A program made the position numbers and the translations under genes. The notes beneath the pieces are model-generated. The model was not told the origin of the DNA and ran no database searches. It was given only the letters and a program-made list of their open reading frames with translations. Shown here piece after piece: positions 36,212 through 44,712 of a stretch of 64,000 bases of DNA; position 1 is the stretch's first letter; every line of letters begins with the position of its first letter. Source of the DNA: Butyrivibrio sp. AE3009 (GTDB taxonomy: Bacteria > Bacillota > Clostridia > Lachnospirales > Lachnospiraceae); assembly GCF_000420845.1 (NCBI RefSeq), contig NZ_ATVS01000003.1, positions 62,001 to 126,000 on the forward strand, written 5' to 3'.

Positions 36212-36634
36212 TCAGTCTAAGAGGTCTTTTGGCCCAAATCTGAAGGGCAGATTCTCCACAAGAGTCTCTGTTCTGTATTCGTCCACCGATTTGGCGGTGA
36301 TGATCAAAAAATCATCCTTACAGAATTCGCTCATTACCTGTCTGCACACTCCGCAGGGAGCACAGTAATCAAGCTCTGTTGCTCCGTCCGGGCCGCCCAC
36401 AATAGCGATGGCTGTGAACTCTTTAACCCCTTCACTGACAGCCTTGAAAAAAGCTGTTCTTTCAGCACAGTTGGTAGGCGTAAATGATGCATTTTCAATA
36501 TTGCAACCGGTGTAGATCCTACCGTCGGCAGCAAGAAGTGCTGCCCCTACATTGAAATGTGAATAAGGGGTATAGGAGAAATTTCTCATCTCCATTGCTT
36601 TGCCAATTAACTCTTTAATCTTACTTTCTTCCAT
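36212..36634 (-). CDS. cdd: Cytidine deaminase
   Basis: This 140-aa zinc enzyme converts cytidine and deoxycytidine to (deoxy)uridine. The zinc ligands and proton shuttle are in NCAERTAFF (Cys and catalytic Glu) and CAPCGVCRQ (two Cys). YSHFNVGAALL is the substrate loop. It is a homotetramer-type CDA by length. It is the last gene of the udp-bmp-ABC-cdd run, 5 bases after the permease gene, which fits use of imported nucleosides: cytidine to uridine here, then phosphorolysis by Udp. Confidence 0.97.
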   Translation of the reverse strand: MEESKIKELIGKAMEMRNFSYTPYSHFNVGAALLAADGRIYTGCNIENASFTPTNCAERTAFFKAVSEGVKEFTAIAIVGGPDGATELDYCAPCGVCRQVMSEFCKDDFLIITAKSVDEYRTETLVENLPFRFGPKDLLD

Positions 36635-36639
36635 AAAAA

Positions 36640-37581
36640 TTACCTTGATCCTTTATCGTAAGGAATTCCCTCTGCCTTAGGAGCTCTTGAATTAGCTGAA
36701 GTAAATGCCAGCACAACAAGAGAAATAATATAAGGCATCATATTATAAACTGATCCCGGAATATTCAGAGCTGCCAGGAAATCGAATCCTGAATAAACGT
36801 TGGACAGAGCTCTGAAGAATCCGAATAACAAAGCTGCAAGCCCGATGTTTAAAGGCTTCCACTGTCCGAAGATCATAACTGCCAGTGACAGGAAACCAAA
36901 TCCTGCAACACCAACCTCGAACTTCCACTCACTAACACCTGCGGTAATATATACAATACCACCGATACCTGCAAGCATTCCGGAAATAAGAACGCCGGCC
37001 CAGCGCATTTTGTATACATTGATACCTACGGAGTCAGCAGCCTGAGGATGCTCACCGCAGGCCATAAGTCTTAAGCCAAATTTGGTCTTATAAAGTATAA
37101 CGTATGCACAGATGAGCAGAATAAGTGCCACCAGCATAAACCAGTTGAACTGGAAGCTTCCGATAGACACTACAAGAGCCTTTTTAGTCTGAACATACTG
37201 CACTGTTGAGGATACATTGTCAGGGTTCTCAGCGATATTGATTGACTTAACAATAACAGTTGCGGCAGCTGCAGCAAGCATATTGAGCGCTGTACCTACC
37301 AGGGTCTGGTCTGCCTTAAGGTTAATACATGCAACTGCAAGAAGCGTCGAATAGACAACTCCGCAGATAATCGATGCAAAAAGAACCGCCAGAACGATCA
37401 CAAGAGCAGGAGTATTGGGAGAAATATATTTAAGTGTCAAAGCACCTCCCAGCGCTCCCATAACCATAATTCCCTCAAGTCCCAGGTTAATAACACCTGA
37501 GTGCTCAGAAAAGCATCCACCGAGGGCTACAAGGATAAGAACAGACGCAAATAAAAGTGTATATTGAAGAAGCAGTACCAT
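36640..37581 (-). CDS. Nucleoside ABC transporter permease (NupQ/YufQ-like)
   Basis: This 313-aa membrane protein with about nine hydrophobic helices belongs to the permease family that pairs with BMP-type lipoproteins. HSGVINLGLEGIMVMGALGG near the N-terminus and GEHPQAADSVGINVYKMRW in the cytoplasmic coupling loop are family signatures. Its start overlaps the stop of the second permease by one base. With the ATPase and lipoprotein it forms a nucleoside importer. Confidence 0.93.
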   Translation of the reverse strand: MVLLLQYTLLFASVLILVALGGCFSEHSGVINLGLEGIMVMGALGGALTLKYISPNTPALVIVLAVLFASIICGVVYSTLLAVACINLKADQTLVGTALNMLAAAAATVIVKSINIAENPDNVSSTVQYVQTKKALVVSIGSFQFNWFMLVALILLICAYVILYKTKFGLRLMACGEHPQAADSVGINVYKMRWAGVLISGMLAGIGGIVYITAGVSEWKFEVGVAGFGFLSLAVMIFGQWKPLNIGLAALLFGFFRALSNVYSGFDFLAALNIPGSVYNMMPYIISLVVLAFTSANSRAPKAEGIPYDKGSR

Positions 37582-38744
37582 TACTTGTTACCTCCTTCCT
37601 CTTTATTTGTTGAAGCCACTGTCTTGTTTTTGTCCCTCTCCTGCCTTCTACTCAGATAACTGTTAAGATAAAGCTTGAAGAAAAGAACAAAACCACAAAG
37701 GTAGATAATGATTGCGGAGATGAAATCCGAAATCTGTGATGGATAAATATTCTTATCGAGATAAGAACCACCACTTGTAATATGCTGTATAAAGTAGGAG
37801 GCAAAAATTGTTCCGATAGGATCAAGTCCTCCAAGGAAGGTTGCGGCAATTCCGTTAAAGCCCATACCGGGAACAGATGACTGGGTTACAGACCACTGCT
37901 CATATCCTGTCAGGAAAAGGAATGCAGCGCCGAGGCCTGCAAGAGCGCCGCCTATGAAAAGAGTGAGAATAATATTCTTCTTCTCCTTCATTCCGCTGTA
38001 TTTGGCAGCATCCTTGGCAATACCTGTCGCTTTGATCTCATATCCAAAAACGGTCATGCTAAGTACAATCTTAAGAACAATTGCAATGATAACAGCCAAT
38101 GGAATAGCTATTGTCACATACTTATTGTTGGTAAAAAGTTTCTCCATTCCAAGTGAAGGAAGAAGTGCGCTCTTATTAACGCTGGCAATCTGCACAGTAT
38201 AAGGGCTGGCGGTTTCCTTTACGCCTGAAAGAAGCATATTAACAGTGTAAAGTCCGATCCAGTTAAGCATAATTCCGGAAATAACCTCATTAACATTGAG
38301 ATATGACTTGAGAATGCCAACGATTATTCCGAAAACGCCACCTGCAATAAGCGCTGCCAGAAGACATACAGGCCATGCCAGCTTAAGCTGAAGTGCACAG
38401 AAAAGAGCTGCGCCTGCGCCTGCTACATACTGACCCGCAGCACCGATGTTGAAAAGACCTGCCTGGTAGCAGAACTGAATGGAAAGAGCACACATAAGAA
38501 GTGGTGCTGCCTTAACAAGGGTGTTTCCAAGGTATTTCATAGCAGCCTGCTTTGAAGGGTAGGTAAAGTAATTCTTTAAAATAGTGATGATAGCGTTTGT
38601 TGCGCCGCCGGGGTTGATAATAAGTAATGCGATATAACCTACGAGAAGTCCGATCACAATGCATAAAAGTGCTGCAAGAATAGATTGCACTGCAGGATTT
38701 GAAAGGAGTCCTCCGGATTTTTTGTTTTTTTCCTGACCAGTCAT
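37581..38744 (-). CDS. Nucleoside ABC transporter permease (NupP/YufP-like)
   Basis: This 387-aa permease has about nine or ten hydrophobic helices and a Lys/Asn-rich cytoplasmic tail. CYQAGLFNIGAAGQYVAGAGAA is the family signature, and GYEIKATGIAKDAAKYSGM is the coupling-helix region. It overlaps the ATPase stop by one base and the other permease start by one base, so translation is coupled. The partner permease (36640-37581) is shorter, which is usual for this heterodimer. Confidence 0.93.
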   Translation of the reverse strand: MTGQEKNKKSGGLLSNPAVQSILAALLCIVIGLLVGYIALLIINPGGATNAIITILKNYFTYPSKQAAMKYLGNTLVKAAPLLMCALSIQFCYQAGLFNIGAAGQYVAGAGAALFCALQLKLAWPVCLLAALIAGGVFGIIVGILKSYLNVNEVISGIMLNWIGLYTVNMLLSGVKETASPYTVQIASVNKSALLPSLGMEKLFTNNKYVTIAIPLAVIIAIVLKIVLSMTVFGYEIKATGIAKDAAKYSGMKEKKNIILTLFIGGALAGLGAAFLFLTGYEQWSVTQSSVPGMGFNGIAATFLGGLDPIGTIFASYFIQHITSGGSYLDKNIYPSQISDFISAIIIYLCGFVLFFKLYLNSYLSRRQERDKNKTVASTNKEEGGNK

Positions 38745-40288
38745 TATGCTCCAATCTCCTTTCTCTTCGCACCTGCCATGTAAAGGCCGAGTTCTTCAGG
38801 TGTTGTCTTTTTGGGATCAAACTCTCCCACCAGTTCGCCTTCATACATAACAAGGATTCTGTCGGAAATACTCATAACCTCTTCAAGCTCAAGAGATACC
38901 AGAAGTACAGCATGTCCTGCATCTCTCTGAGCTATAAGCTGCTTGTGAATATACTCTATTGCACCGACATCGAGACCTCTTGTTGGCTGAACTGCGATAA
39001 GAAGATCGGGATTTTTGTCAATCTCTCTGGCAATAATAGCCTTCTGCTGATTACCACCGGACATTGAACGGGCAATTGTGGGTGCACCCTGACCGGATCT
39101 GATATCGTACTGCTTAATCAGCTTGTCGGCATATTTATTGATCTCTGACTTTTTCAAAAAGCCTGCCTTATTGCTGAACTCAGGCTCAAAATATCTCTGA
39201 AGTACCAGGTTATAGGCAAGTGAATAATCCATAACAAGTCCGTGTTTATGTCTGTCCTCGGGAATATGGCTCATTCCACTGGTTGAACGCTCTCTAATGG
39301 AGGCATGAGTGATATCCTTACCGGAAAGTGTAATCTTACCGGTAGTGCAGTTCTCAAGTCCTGAAAGGCCATAAACAAGTTCTGTCTGACCATTTCCGTC
39401 AATACCTGCAATACAAACGATCTCACCGGATCTTACATCAAAGGATACGTTCTTGACAGCGTTGTTATGATGAAGCTTGGAGGGTACTGTCATGTTCTCA
39501 ACATGAAGAATAACATCGCCGGGAACCTTGTCCTCTTTGGTTGCAACAAGCTGAACATCACGGCCTACCATCATTCGGCTCAGTTCGTCCTGATTGGTAT
39601 CTGCGATATTAACCGTACCTATATATTTTCCTCTTCTGAGAACCGAGCATCTGTCGGCAACTGCCATAATCTCGGCAAGCTTATGGGAAATAAACAGGAT
39701 TGACTTACCTTCCTTGGCAAGATTTCTCATAATATCCATAAGCTCATCTATCTCAGAGGGAGTAAGAACAGCTGTAGGCTCGTCAAAAATAAGGATCTCA
39801 TTATCCCTATACAGCATCTTGAGAATCTCAGTTCTCTGCTGCATACCTACAGTGATATCCTCAATCTTGGCATCAGGATCTACCTTAAGGCCATACTTAT
39901 CTGAGAGTTCAAGAACCTTCTTTCTTGCCTCTTCCTTCTGCAATAATCCATATTTAGTTGTCTCTACACCAAGGATAATATTGTCCAGTACCGTAAAGCA
40001 CTGAACCAGTTTGAAGTGCTGATGAACCATTCCGATACCGAGATCATTGGCATCGTTGGGGTTGTTGATCTTGACCTCTCTGCCATCCTTCTTGATGACA
40101 CCTTCCTCTGCCTGATAAAGGCCAAAGAGGACACTCATAAGAGTGGATTTTCCTGCTCCGTTCTCCCCAAGCAAAGCATGAATCTCACCCTTTTTCAGCT
40201 GAATAGTAACGTTATCGTTGGCAATAATGCCGGGAAAGCGCTTGGTAATATTCAGCATTTCAATAGCATACGTACTGTTATCTGCCAT
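38744..40288 (-). CDS. Nucleoside ABC transporter ATP-binding protein, two ABC domains (NupO/YufO-like)
   Basis: This 514-aa protein has two fused ABC domains, as in sugar/nucleoside importers. The first has Walker A GENGAGKST (about 41) and Walker B ILIFDEPTAVLTP. The second has a degenerate Walker A (GIDGNGQTEL, about 295), a clear signature SMSGGNQQK (about 407) and switch region. The first domain's signature reads VGMQQRTEI, also degenerate, so one composite site may be inactive, as in related transporters. A terminator-like hairpin upstream separates it from the lipoprotein gene. Confidence 0.94.
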   Translation of the reverse strand: MADNSTYAIEMLNITKRFPGIIANDNVTIQLKKGEIHALLGENGAGKSTLMSVLFGLYQAEEGVIKKDGREVKINNPNDANDLGIGMVHQHFKLVQCFTVLDNIILGVETTKYGLLQKEEARKKVLELSDKYGLKVDPDAKIEDITVGMQQRTEILKMLYRDNEILIFDEPTAVLTPSEIDELMDIMRNLAKEGKSILFISHKLAEIMAVADRCSVLRRGKYIGTVNIADTNQDELSRMMVGRDVQLVATKEDKVPGDVILHVENMTVPSKLHHNNAVKNVSFDVRSGEIVCIAGIDGNGQTELVYGLSGLENCTTGKITLSGKDITHASIRERSTSGMSHIPEDRHKHGLVMDYSLAYNLVLQRYFEPEFSNKAGFLKKSEINKYADKLIKQYDIRSGQGAPTIARSMSGGNQQKAIIAREIDKNPDLLIAVQPTRGLDVGAIEYIHKQLIAQRDAGHAVLLVSLELEEVMSISDRILVMYEGELVGEFDPKKTTPEELGLYMAGAKRKEIGA

Positions 40289-40365
40289 TGATTAACCCTC
40301 CATACTTTTTTTTCTTAAACTCAAAATAAATACATGGCCTTGCAACTTCGCATGCCCATATATTT

Positions 40366-40402
40366 GGAAAAAAGGCCGGTAGACTATGAATCCGCCGGCC
40401 CT
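40366..40402 (-). terminator. Terminator/attenuator between BMP lipoprotein and ABC ATPase
   Basis: GGCCGG (40400-40395) and CCGGCC (40379-40374) on the minus strand, with some extra pairing, are followed by TTTTTT (40373-40368). It lies in the 149-base gap after the lipoprotein gene and would make the binding protein more abundant than the transporter. Confidence 0.75.
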
Positions 40403-40437
40403 TGCAAGCGCAGATATGCGCGTATTAACAACTTAAA

Positions 40438-41682
40438 TTACTTAATGTTGCCCTGGAAGTTGATCTTAGCTGTTGTAGCAGAAGGCTGCTCAGCTGAAGA
40501 ATCATTTGATACAGAAACCTTGCCGTTAACCATATCAGCAACAAGTGCCTTATAATCATCAGCAGAGAATGTATCTGTCCAAACTGTAGTAGCCTCAGGA
40601 AGTCCAACATAGTTAAGGCTCATATCATCAGCTGATACAAGGCCAAGGTTCTGGATCTGTCCTGCATAAGAATCCCACTGACCATCTCTGATGGCTGAAA
40701 GAAGTGTCTGAACTGTAGCCTGAAGGCCCTTCATAGCAGATGTGATTGTCATGCCTGCGCCGAACTGACCATCGATTGTAGCAGCCTGGTCAACGTCAAC
40801 ACCGATAACCTTACCATCAACCTTAGCAGCAGCCTCAGCAGCAGATGTGAAGATACCGCCACCGCAAGCAAATACTACTTCTGTGCCACCCTGATACCAT
40901 GTATCCATAGCAGCTGTGATATCAGCATCACCATAGAACTGGTTACCGTAAGCATAGTTGATTTCTACATCAGCACCAAGCTCTGCAGCTGCAGCGTCAG
41001 CACCCTGTACGAAACCATATCCATAACGGATAACAGCAGGAACTGCCATACCGCCAAGGAAACCAAGCTTAGTGTAACCCATCTTTACTGCTGCGTAACC
41101 AGCCATGTATCCGGGAAGCTCTTCCTGGTATACAGCTGAGAATACGTTAGCGTATGTCTGGTTGTTGAAGTCTGAATCATCACCCTCAAGGTCATACTCA
41201 GAAACATCAAGAGCAACGAACTTAACATCAGGATAAATCTCTGCTGTCTCTTTGATAGCGCCTGCAAATGCATAACCGGGCATAACGATTACATTGTATC
41301 CGTCAGCAACTGCCTTGTCGATCATGGCAACACGCTCTGCATCAGAATCGCCTTCTGGCTTGTAGTATGTGAAGTCAACGCCGTTAGCCTCACCAAATGC
41401 CTTACAAGCTTCGTAAGTAGACTGGTTGAAAGACTGGTCTGTGATATCGCCGTAGTCTGTAACCATTGCTACCTTCATGTCTGAAGCAGCTGCTGTATCA
41501 GCAGGAGCTGCTGTTGCGTCTGCAGAATCTGCAGGTGTCTCGGCTGCGGGAGCCTCTTCTGCGGCAGGTGCCTCAGTTGCAGTTTCCTCAGTAGCAGGTG
41601 CGGTATTGTCAGATGATCCGCATGCTACGAGAGAAGAAACCATTGTTGCAGCCATAAGAACTGCTAAAATTTTCTTTTTCAT
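40438..41682 (-). CDS. BMP-family nucleoside-binding lipoprotein (NupN-like)
   Basis: A 414-aa lipoprotein: MKKKILAVLM signal, lipobox SLVACGSS (Cys about 21). A low-complexity Ala/Pro/Thr/Glu linker (about 24-68) would hold the domain away from the membrane. The BMP domain (about 70-375) has MVTDYGDITDQSFNQSTYEA and GFLGGMAVPAVIRYGYGFVQG, family signatures, plus FACGGGIFTSAAEAA. It is the extracellular receptor for the ABC transporter encoded next. The cdd and udp genes on either side make nucleosides the likely ligand. Comparable linkers are common in this family group. Confidence 0.94.
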   Translation of the reverse strand: MKKKILAVLMAATMVSSLVACGSSDNTAPATEETATEAPAAEEAPAAETPADSADATAAPADTAAASDMKVAMVTDYGDITDQSFNQSTYEACKAFGEANGVDFTYYKPEGDSDAERVAMIDKAVADGYNVIVMPGYAFAGAIKETAEIYPDVKFVALDVSEYDLEGDDSDFNNQTYANVFSAVYQEELPGYMAGYAAVKMGYTKLGFLGGMAVPAVIRYGYGFVQGADAAAAELGADVEINYAYGNQFYGDADITAAMDTWYQGGTEVVFACGGGIFTSAAEAAAKVDGKVIGVDVDQAATIDGQFGAGMTITSAMKGLQATVQTLLSAIRDGQWDSYAGQIQNLGLVSADDMSLNYVGLPEATTVWTDTFSADDYKALVADMVNGKVSVSNDSSAEQPSATTAKINFQGNIK

Positions 41683-41735
41683 AATTTCCCTCCATTTGTT
41701 TGGTTTGTCAGATTGACTTGTATAATAAAACCTTT

Positions 41736-42512
41736 TCAGGCTTTATCCATGGCTATCAGACGTCTTACTGCGTCTATTGTGGTCTTGTAGACCATATCCA
41801 TCTCATGGACCTGAGGATTGGGAAGTCCTTTCTTGGCCCTCTCCTGATTGGCAACAACAAGCATTACCGCTCCGGTTCTGCATCTGAGATAATTACCGAC
41901 AATAAAAAGTGTAGATGATTCCATCTCAGAGCAAAGAGCTCCACACTTGATCCATGCATCCCATTTCCACAAAAGCTCGTGTCCCACAGGCTTGGTCTCA
42001 GGCTCGTGCTGTCCAAAGAATGAGTCCTTACACTGTACAACGCCTACATGATAGTTGGCACCGGCTGTCTGAGCTCCCTGAACCAGCGCATTAACAACCT
42101 CAAAGGATGCTACTGCAGGATACTCGATAGGTGCATACTCCTTGGAGGTTCCTTCCGCACGGATAGCACCTGAGGCGATAACAATATCACCACCTACAAT
42201 ATCATCCTGCATTCCTCCGGAAGTTCCCATCCTGATAAAAGTGTCCGCACCGCATTTATGCAGCTCTTCAACAGCAATTGCAGTTGAAGCACCGCCAATA
42301 CCATGAGACATAACGGTAACAAGCTCTCCGTCAAGAGTTCCTGTATATGTATTGTACTCTCTGTTATATGCTACAAATCTGGGATTATCAAACAGATGTG
42401 AAATAGACTCACATCTTCCGGGATCGCCGGTTAGAATGACATAACGTCCAATATCCCCCTTCTTGACATGAGTATGGTACTGATATCCAGCCCCTTCTGT
42501 GTAATCAACCAT
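41736..42512 (-). CDS. udp: Uridine phosphorylase-type nucleoside phosphorylase
   Basis: This 258-aa PNP/UDP-family enzyme splits nucleosides with phosphate to give the base and (deoxy)ribose-1-phosphate. LTGDPGRCESIS is the phosphate-binding start, FIRMGTSGGM the central motif, and CSEMESSTLFIVG the nucleoside-binding Glu-Met-Glu motif of the hexameric family. A Gln/Arg pyrimidine contact region (QCKDSFFGQH) favours uridine phosphorylase, but purine use is not excluded. It is the first gene of the nucleoside group and has its own promoter. Confidence 0.88.
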   Translation of the reverse strand: MVDYTEGAGYQYHTHVKKGDIGRYVILTGDPGRCESISHLFDNPRFVAYNREYNTYTGTLDGELVTVMSHGIGGASTAIAVEELHKCGADTFIRMGTSGGMQDDIVGGDIVIASGAIRAEGTSKEYAPIEYPAVASFEVVNALVQGAQTAGANYHVGVVQCKDSFFGQHEPETKPVGHELLWKWDAWIKCGALCSEMESSTLFIVGNYLRCRTGAVMLVVANQERAKKGLPNPQVHEMDMVYKTTIDAVRRLIAMDKA

Positions 42513-42572
42513 ATCTAAACTCCGTAATAATTATAATTATTTGCCGATATTTTCAAATAACTCGCAACAATA

Positions 42573-42601
42573 ATTATAATTCATTTAACAATAAATGTCA
42601 T
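42573..42601 (-). promoter_or_regulatory. Promoter of the udp-bmp-nup-cdd group
   Basis: Minus-strand -35 ATGACA (42596-42601), 17-bp spacer, -10 TATAAT (42573-42578), in an AT-rich 130-base gap after rimM. A second TATAAT lies closer to the gene at about 42530, with a poorly spaced TTGAAA. Confidence 0.65.
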
Positions 42602-42642
42602 TAATTCTTAAAGTATTATTATTACTACGAAATAATATTAAA

Positions 42643-43155
42643 TTACATCAAGCCTTCCATCACATGAATCACAATCTTGCCCTCATCGGGAGATACCTCC
42701 CTGATGCAATCCTTAATGGCAGGAATATATACCTTCTCAGAGTTATCATCCCTTGTCATCTCATACACATCATTGGCGCCTGTCTGAAGAATATCTGTGA
42801 TATTACCAAGTACCTTCCCCTCTTCATCCACAACATCAAGGCCGATAAGATCAGCGCAGTAATATTCACCGGGTTCAAGTTTAAGAGCGTCCTTGCGATC
42901 GATTGTAAGTTCGCAGCTCTTGAACTTTTCAACTTCATTGATATCGTTGAACTGTTTGAACTTTACAATAACAAACTTTTTAAAAAACCTGGCACTCTCC
43001 ACATCAAGCTCTATGTTTTCACCTCTTTGTGTAGTAAGAGTCACCTTTTTGAGCTTCTTAAATCTTTCGGAATCCTCTGTTGTGGGAAATACATTAACTT
43101 CTCCCTTAAGTCCGTGCGTTGATGCAATTACTCCAACCTGAAATCTCTCTGTCAT
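42643..43155 (-). CDS. rimM: 16S rRNA processing protein RimM
   Basis: This 170-aa factor helps mature the 30S head near ribosomal protein S19. The N-terminal domain reads VGVIASTHGLKGEVNVFP, and the PRC-barrel domain (about 95-168) has CADLIGLDVVDEEGKVLGNI and VYIPAIKDCI. It starts by ATGA overlap with trmD, so it follows trmD. In most bacteria rimM precedes trmD. Confidence 0.96.
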   Translation of the reverse strand: MTERFQVGVIASTHGLKGEVNVFPTTEDSERFKKLKKVTLTTQRGENIELDVESARFFKKFVIVKFKQFNDINEVEKFKSCELTIDRKDALKLEPGEYYCADLIGLDVVDEEGKVLGNITDILQTGANDVYEMTRDDNSEKVYIPAIKDCIREVSPDEGKIVIHVMEGLM

Positions 43156-44009
43156 TTCTTTTCCTCATTATTCTCTGACTCACAAGCTTCTGCCGCAATA
43201 CCGCCGGCTTCTGTCTGCGAATTTATATCTGCATTATCTGTAGTCTCAGCCGCAGCTGACTTCTTGCGCCTTTTCCTCTTAGGTTTCTCGGGCTTTGGCG
43301 GGTTCTCCGCAAGCCATTTTTCATATAGATCAGGACGTCTTTCTTTTGTTCTAATAATCGACTGCTCAAGTCGCCATTCATCTACCTTCTTGTGATCGCC
43401 GGACAGAAGAATTGCAGGCACTTTTTTGCCCATCCATTCCTCCGGTCTTGAATACTGTGGATATTCCAGAAGGTTGTTATTAAAGCTCTCTGTCATGGCG
43501 GATTCGTCATTATTAAGAACTCCGGGAACAAGTCTGGAAATAGCATCTATCATTACCATTGCAGGAAGTTCCCCTCCCGTCAGTACATAATCACCAATGG
43601 AAATGTAGTCCGTTACAATTTCCTCCAGTACTCTCTCATCAACGCCTTCATAATGTCCGCAGAGAAAGATAAGATTCTCTTCCCGGGCAAGCTCCTGAGC
43701 CATGCTCTGGTTAAAAACACTGCCCTGGGGAGTTACATATATAACCCTGGGCGCTGTATCGGAGTTTTTTTTAATTTCTTCATTTATTGCCTGAAAACAA
43801 TCATAAATAGGCTGTGCCTGCATAAGCATACCGGCACCGCCTCCATATGTATAATCATCCACCTTATGGTGTTTATAGTCTGCTGAATAATCCCTTATAT
43901 TGATCGCATTAAAGGATATATATCCTTTATCCTTGGCTCTTCCGGTAATACTGTTGGAAAGCCCCTGTTCTATCATCTCGGGAAAAAGTGTCATAACATG
44001 AAAATTCAT
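43152..44009 (-). CDS. trmD: tRNA (guanine-N1)-methyltransferase
   Basis: This 285-aa SPOUT methyltransferase makes m1G37 in tRNAs. Signatures are MTLFPEMIEQGL, YGGGAGMLMQAQP, CGHYEGVDERVLE, and IGDYVLTGGELPAM at the knotted SAM site. The catalytic core ends near residue 235. A further 50 or so residues form a Lys/Arg-rich then Glu/Ala/Asn-rich tail (KPKRKRRKKSAAAE), not present in usual 240-aa TrmD. The tail overlaps the rimM start by four bases. The core is certain; the tail looks disordered and could bind RNA. Confidence 0.96.
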   Translation of the reverse strand: MNFHVMTLFPEMIEQGLSNSITGRAKDKGYISFNAINIRDYSADYKHHKVDDYTYGGGAGMLMQAQPIYDCFQAINEEIKKNSDTAPRVIYVTPQGSVFNQSMAQELAREENLIFLCGHYEGVDERVLEEIVTDYISIGDYVLTGGELPAMVMIDAISRLVPGVLNNDESAMTESFNNNLLEYPQYSRPEEWMGKKVPAILLSGDHKKVDEWRLEQSIIRTKERRPDLYEKWLAENPPKPEKPKRKRRKKSAAAETTDNADINSQTEAGGIAAEACESENNEEKK

Positions 44010-44030
44010 AAATAATCTCTTATGTGATAA

Positions 44031-44062
44031 GAGCCGAATAAAGCTGTTGCCCTATTCGACTC
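44031..44062 (-). other. Hairpin between khpA and trmD
   Basis: GAGTCGAATA / TATTCGGCTC (10 bp with one G-U pair) has a 12-base loop and no T-run afterwards. It is probably an RNA stability or processing element rather than a terminator. Confidence 0.45.
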
Positions 44063-44074
44063 TGAAAATCTTAT

Positions 44075-44302
44075 TTAGACAATCTCAACGTCAACCTTTA
44101 AGTTTTCTCTTGTTGAAGCTGCCTTTACAACTGCACGTATAGCTTTTGCGATACGGCCCTGTTTGCCAATTACCTTGCCCATGTCTGAAGGTGCAACATG
44201 AAGCTCGATCAAAATATTGCGCCCATCAGTCTTCTCAGTAACTATTACTTCTGAAGGATTGTCAACAAGCGCCTTAGCGATTACTTCGACTAATTCTTTC
44301 AT
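44075..44302 (-). CDS. khpA: KH-domain RNA-binding protein KhpA
   Basis: This 75-aa protein is a single KH domain. The GxxG-type loop lies in DMGKVIGKQGRIAKAIR (about residues 44-60), preceded by IELHVAPS. It binds RNA and, with KhpB, affects cell-envelope genes in Firmicutes (family knowledge). It sits in its conserved place after rpsP, separated by a terminator-like hairpin. Confidence 0.95.
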   Translation of the reverse strand: MKELVEVIAKALVDNPSEVIVTEKTDGRNILIELHVAPSDMGKVIGKQGRIAKAIRAVVKAASTRENLKVDVEIV

Positions 44303-44329
44303 TGCTCATCCTCCGACAAATTATTAGTG

Positions 44330-44362
44330 AAAAAAGAATAATACTTATTCAGAATAAGTATT
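44330..44362 (-). terminator. Possible terminator between rpsP and khpA
   Basis: AT-rich perfect repeat AATACTTATTC / GAATAAGTATT (44362-44340) is followed on the minus strand by ATTCTTTTTT. The weak stem suggests partial termination. Confidence 0.55.
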
Positions 44363-44364
44363 TA

Positions 44365-44610
44365 TCACTTCTGAATGCCGGCCTGCTTGAAAAGCTTAGC
44401 AACAGACTCTGTAGGCTGAGCACCGTTTGAAAGCCACTTCTTAGCGAGCTCCTCGTCAACCTTTACAGTGCTGGGATCTGTGTTAGGATCATAAGTTCCG
44501 ATCTCCTCGATGAACTTACCCTGTACAGGGAACTTTGAATCAGAAACGATGATTCTGTAGAAAGGAACCTTCTTCTTACCAATTCTCTTTAATCTGATCT
44601 TTACTGCCAT
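44365..44610 (-). CDS. rpsP: Ribosomal protein S16
   Basis: This 81-aa 30S protein has the signatures [19 protein letters not shown] at the N-terminus and EEIGTYDPN in the middle, at standard length. A GGAGGAAATT site precedes it. It follows ffh in conserved order. The 102-base leader contains a nested inverted repeat around 44656-44690 (CAGC..GCTG inside ATATGT..ACATAT), of unknown use. Confidence 0.98.
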   Translation of the reverse strand: MAVKIRLKRIGKKKVPFYRIIVSDSKFPVQGKFIEEIGTYDPNTDPSTVKVDEELAKKWLSNGAQPTESVAKLFKQAGIQK

Positions 44611-44712
44611 TTTAAATTTCCTCCATTAAATAAATATAAGATAGATAATAGTTTTTATATGTATGAAACAGCGATTAAGCTGCGAACATATCGTTATGAA
44701 TATATATGGGAT

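Noticed and set aside
44656-44690. Nested inverted repeat in the rpsP leader as a riboswitch
   Set aside because: Short AT-rich arms and no match to a known leader; noted in the rpsP entry only.
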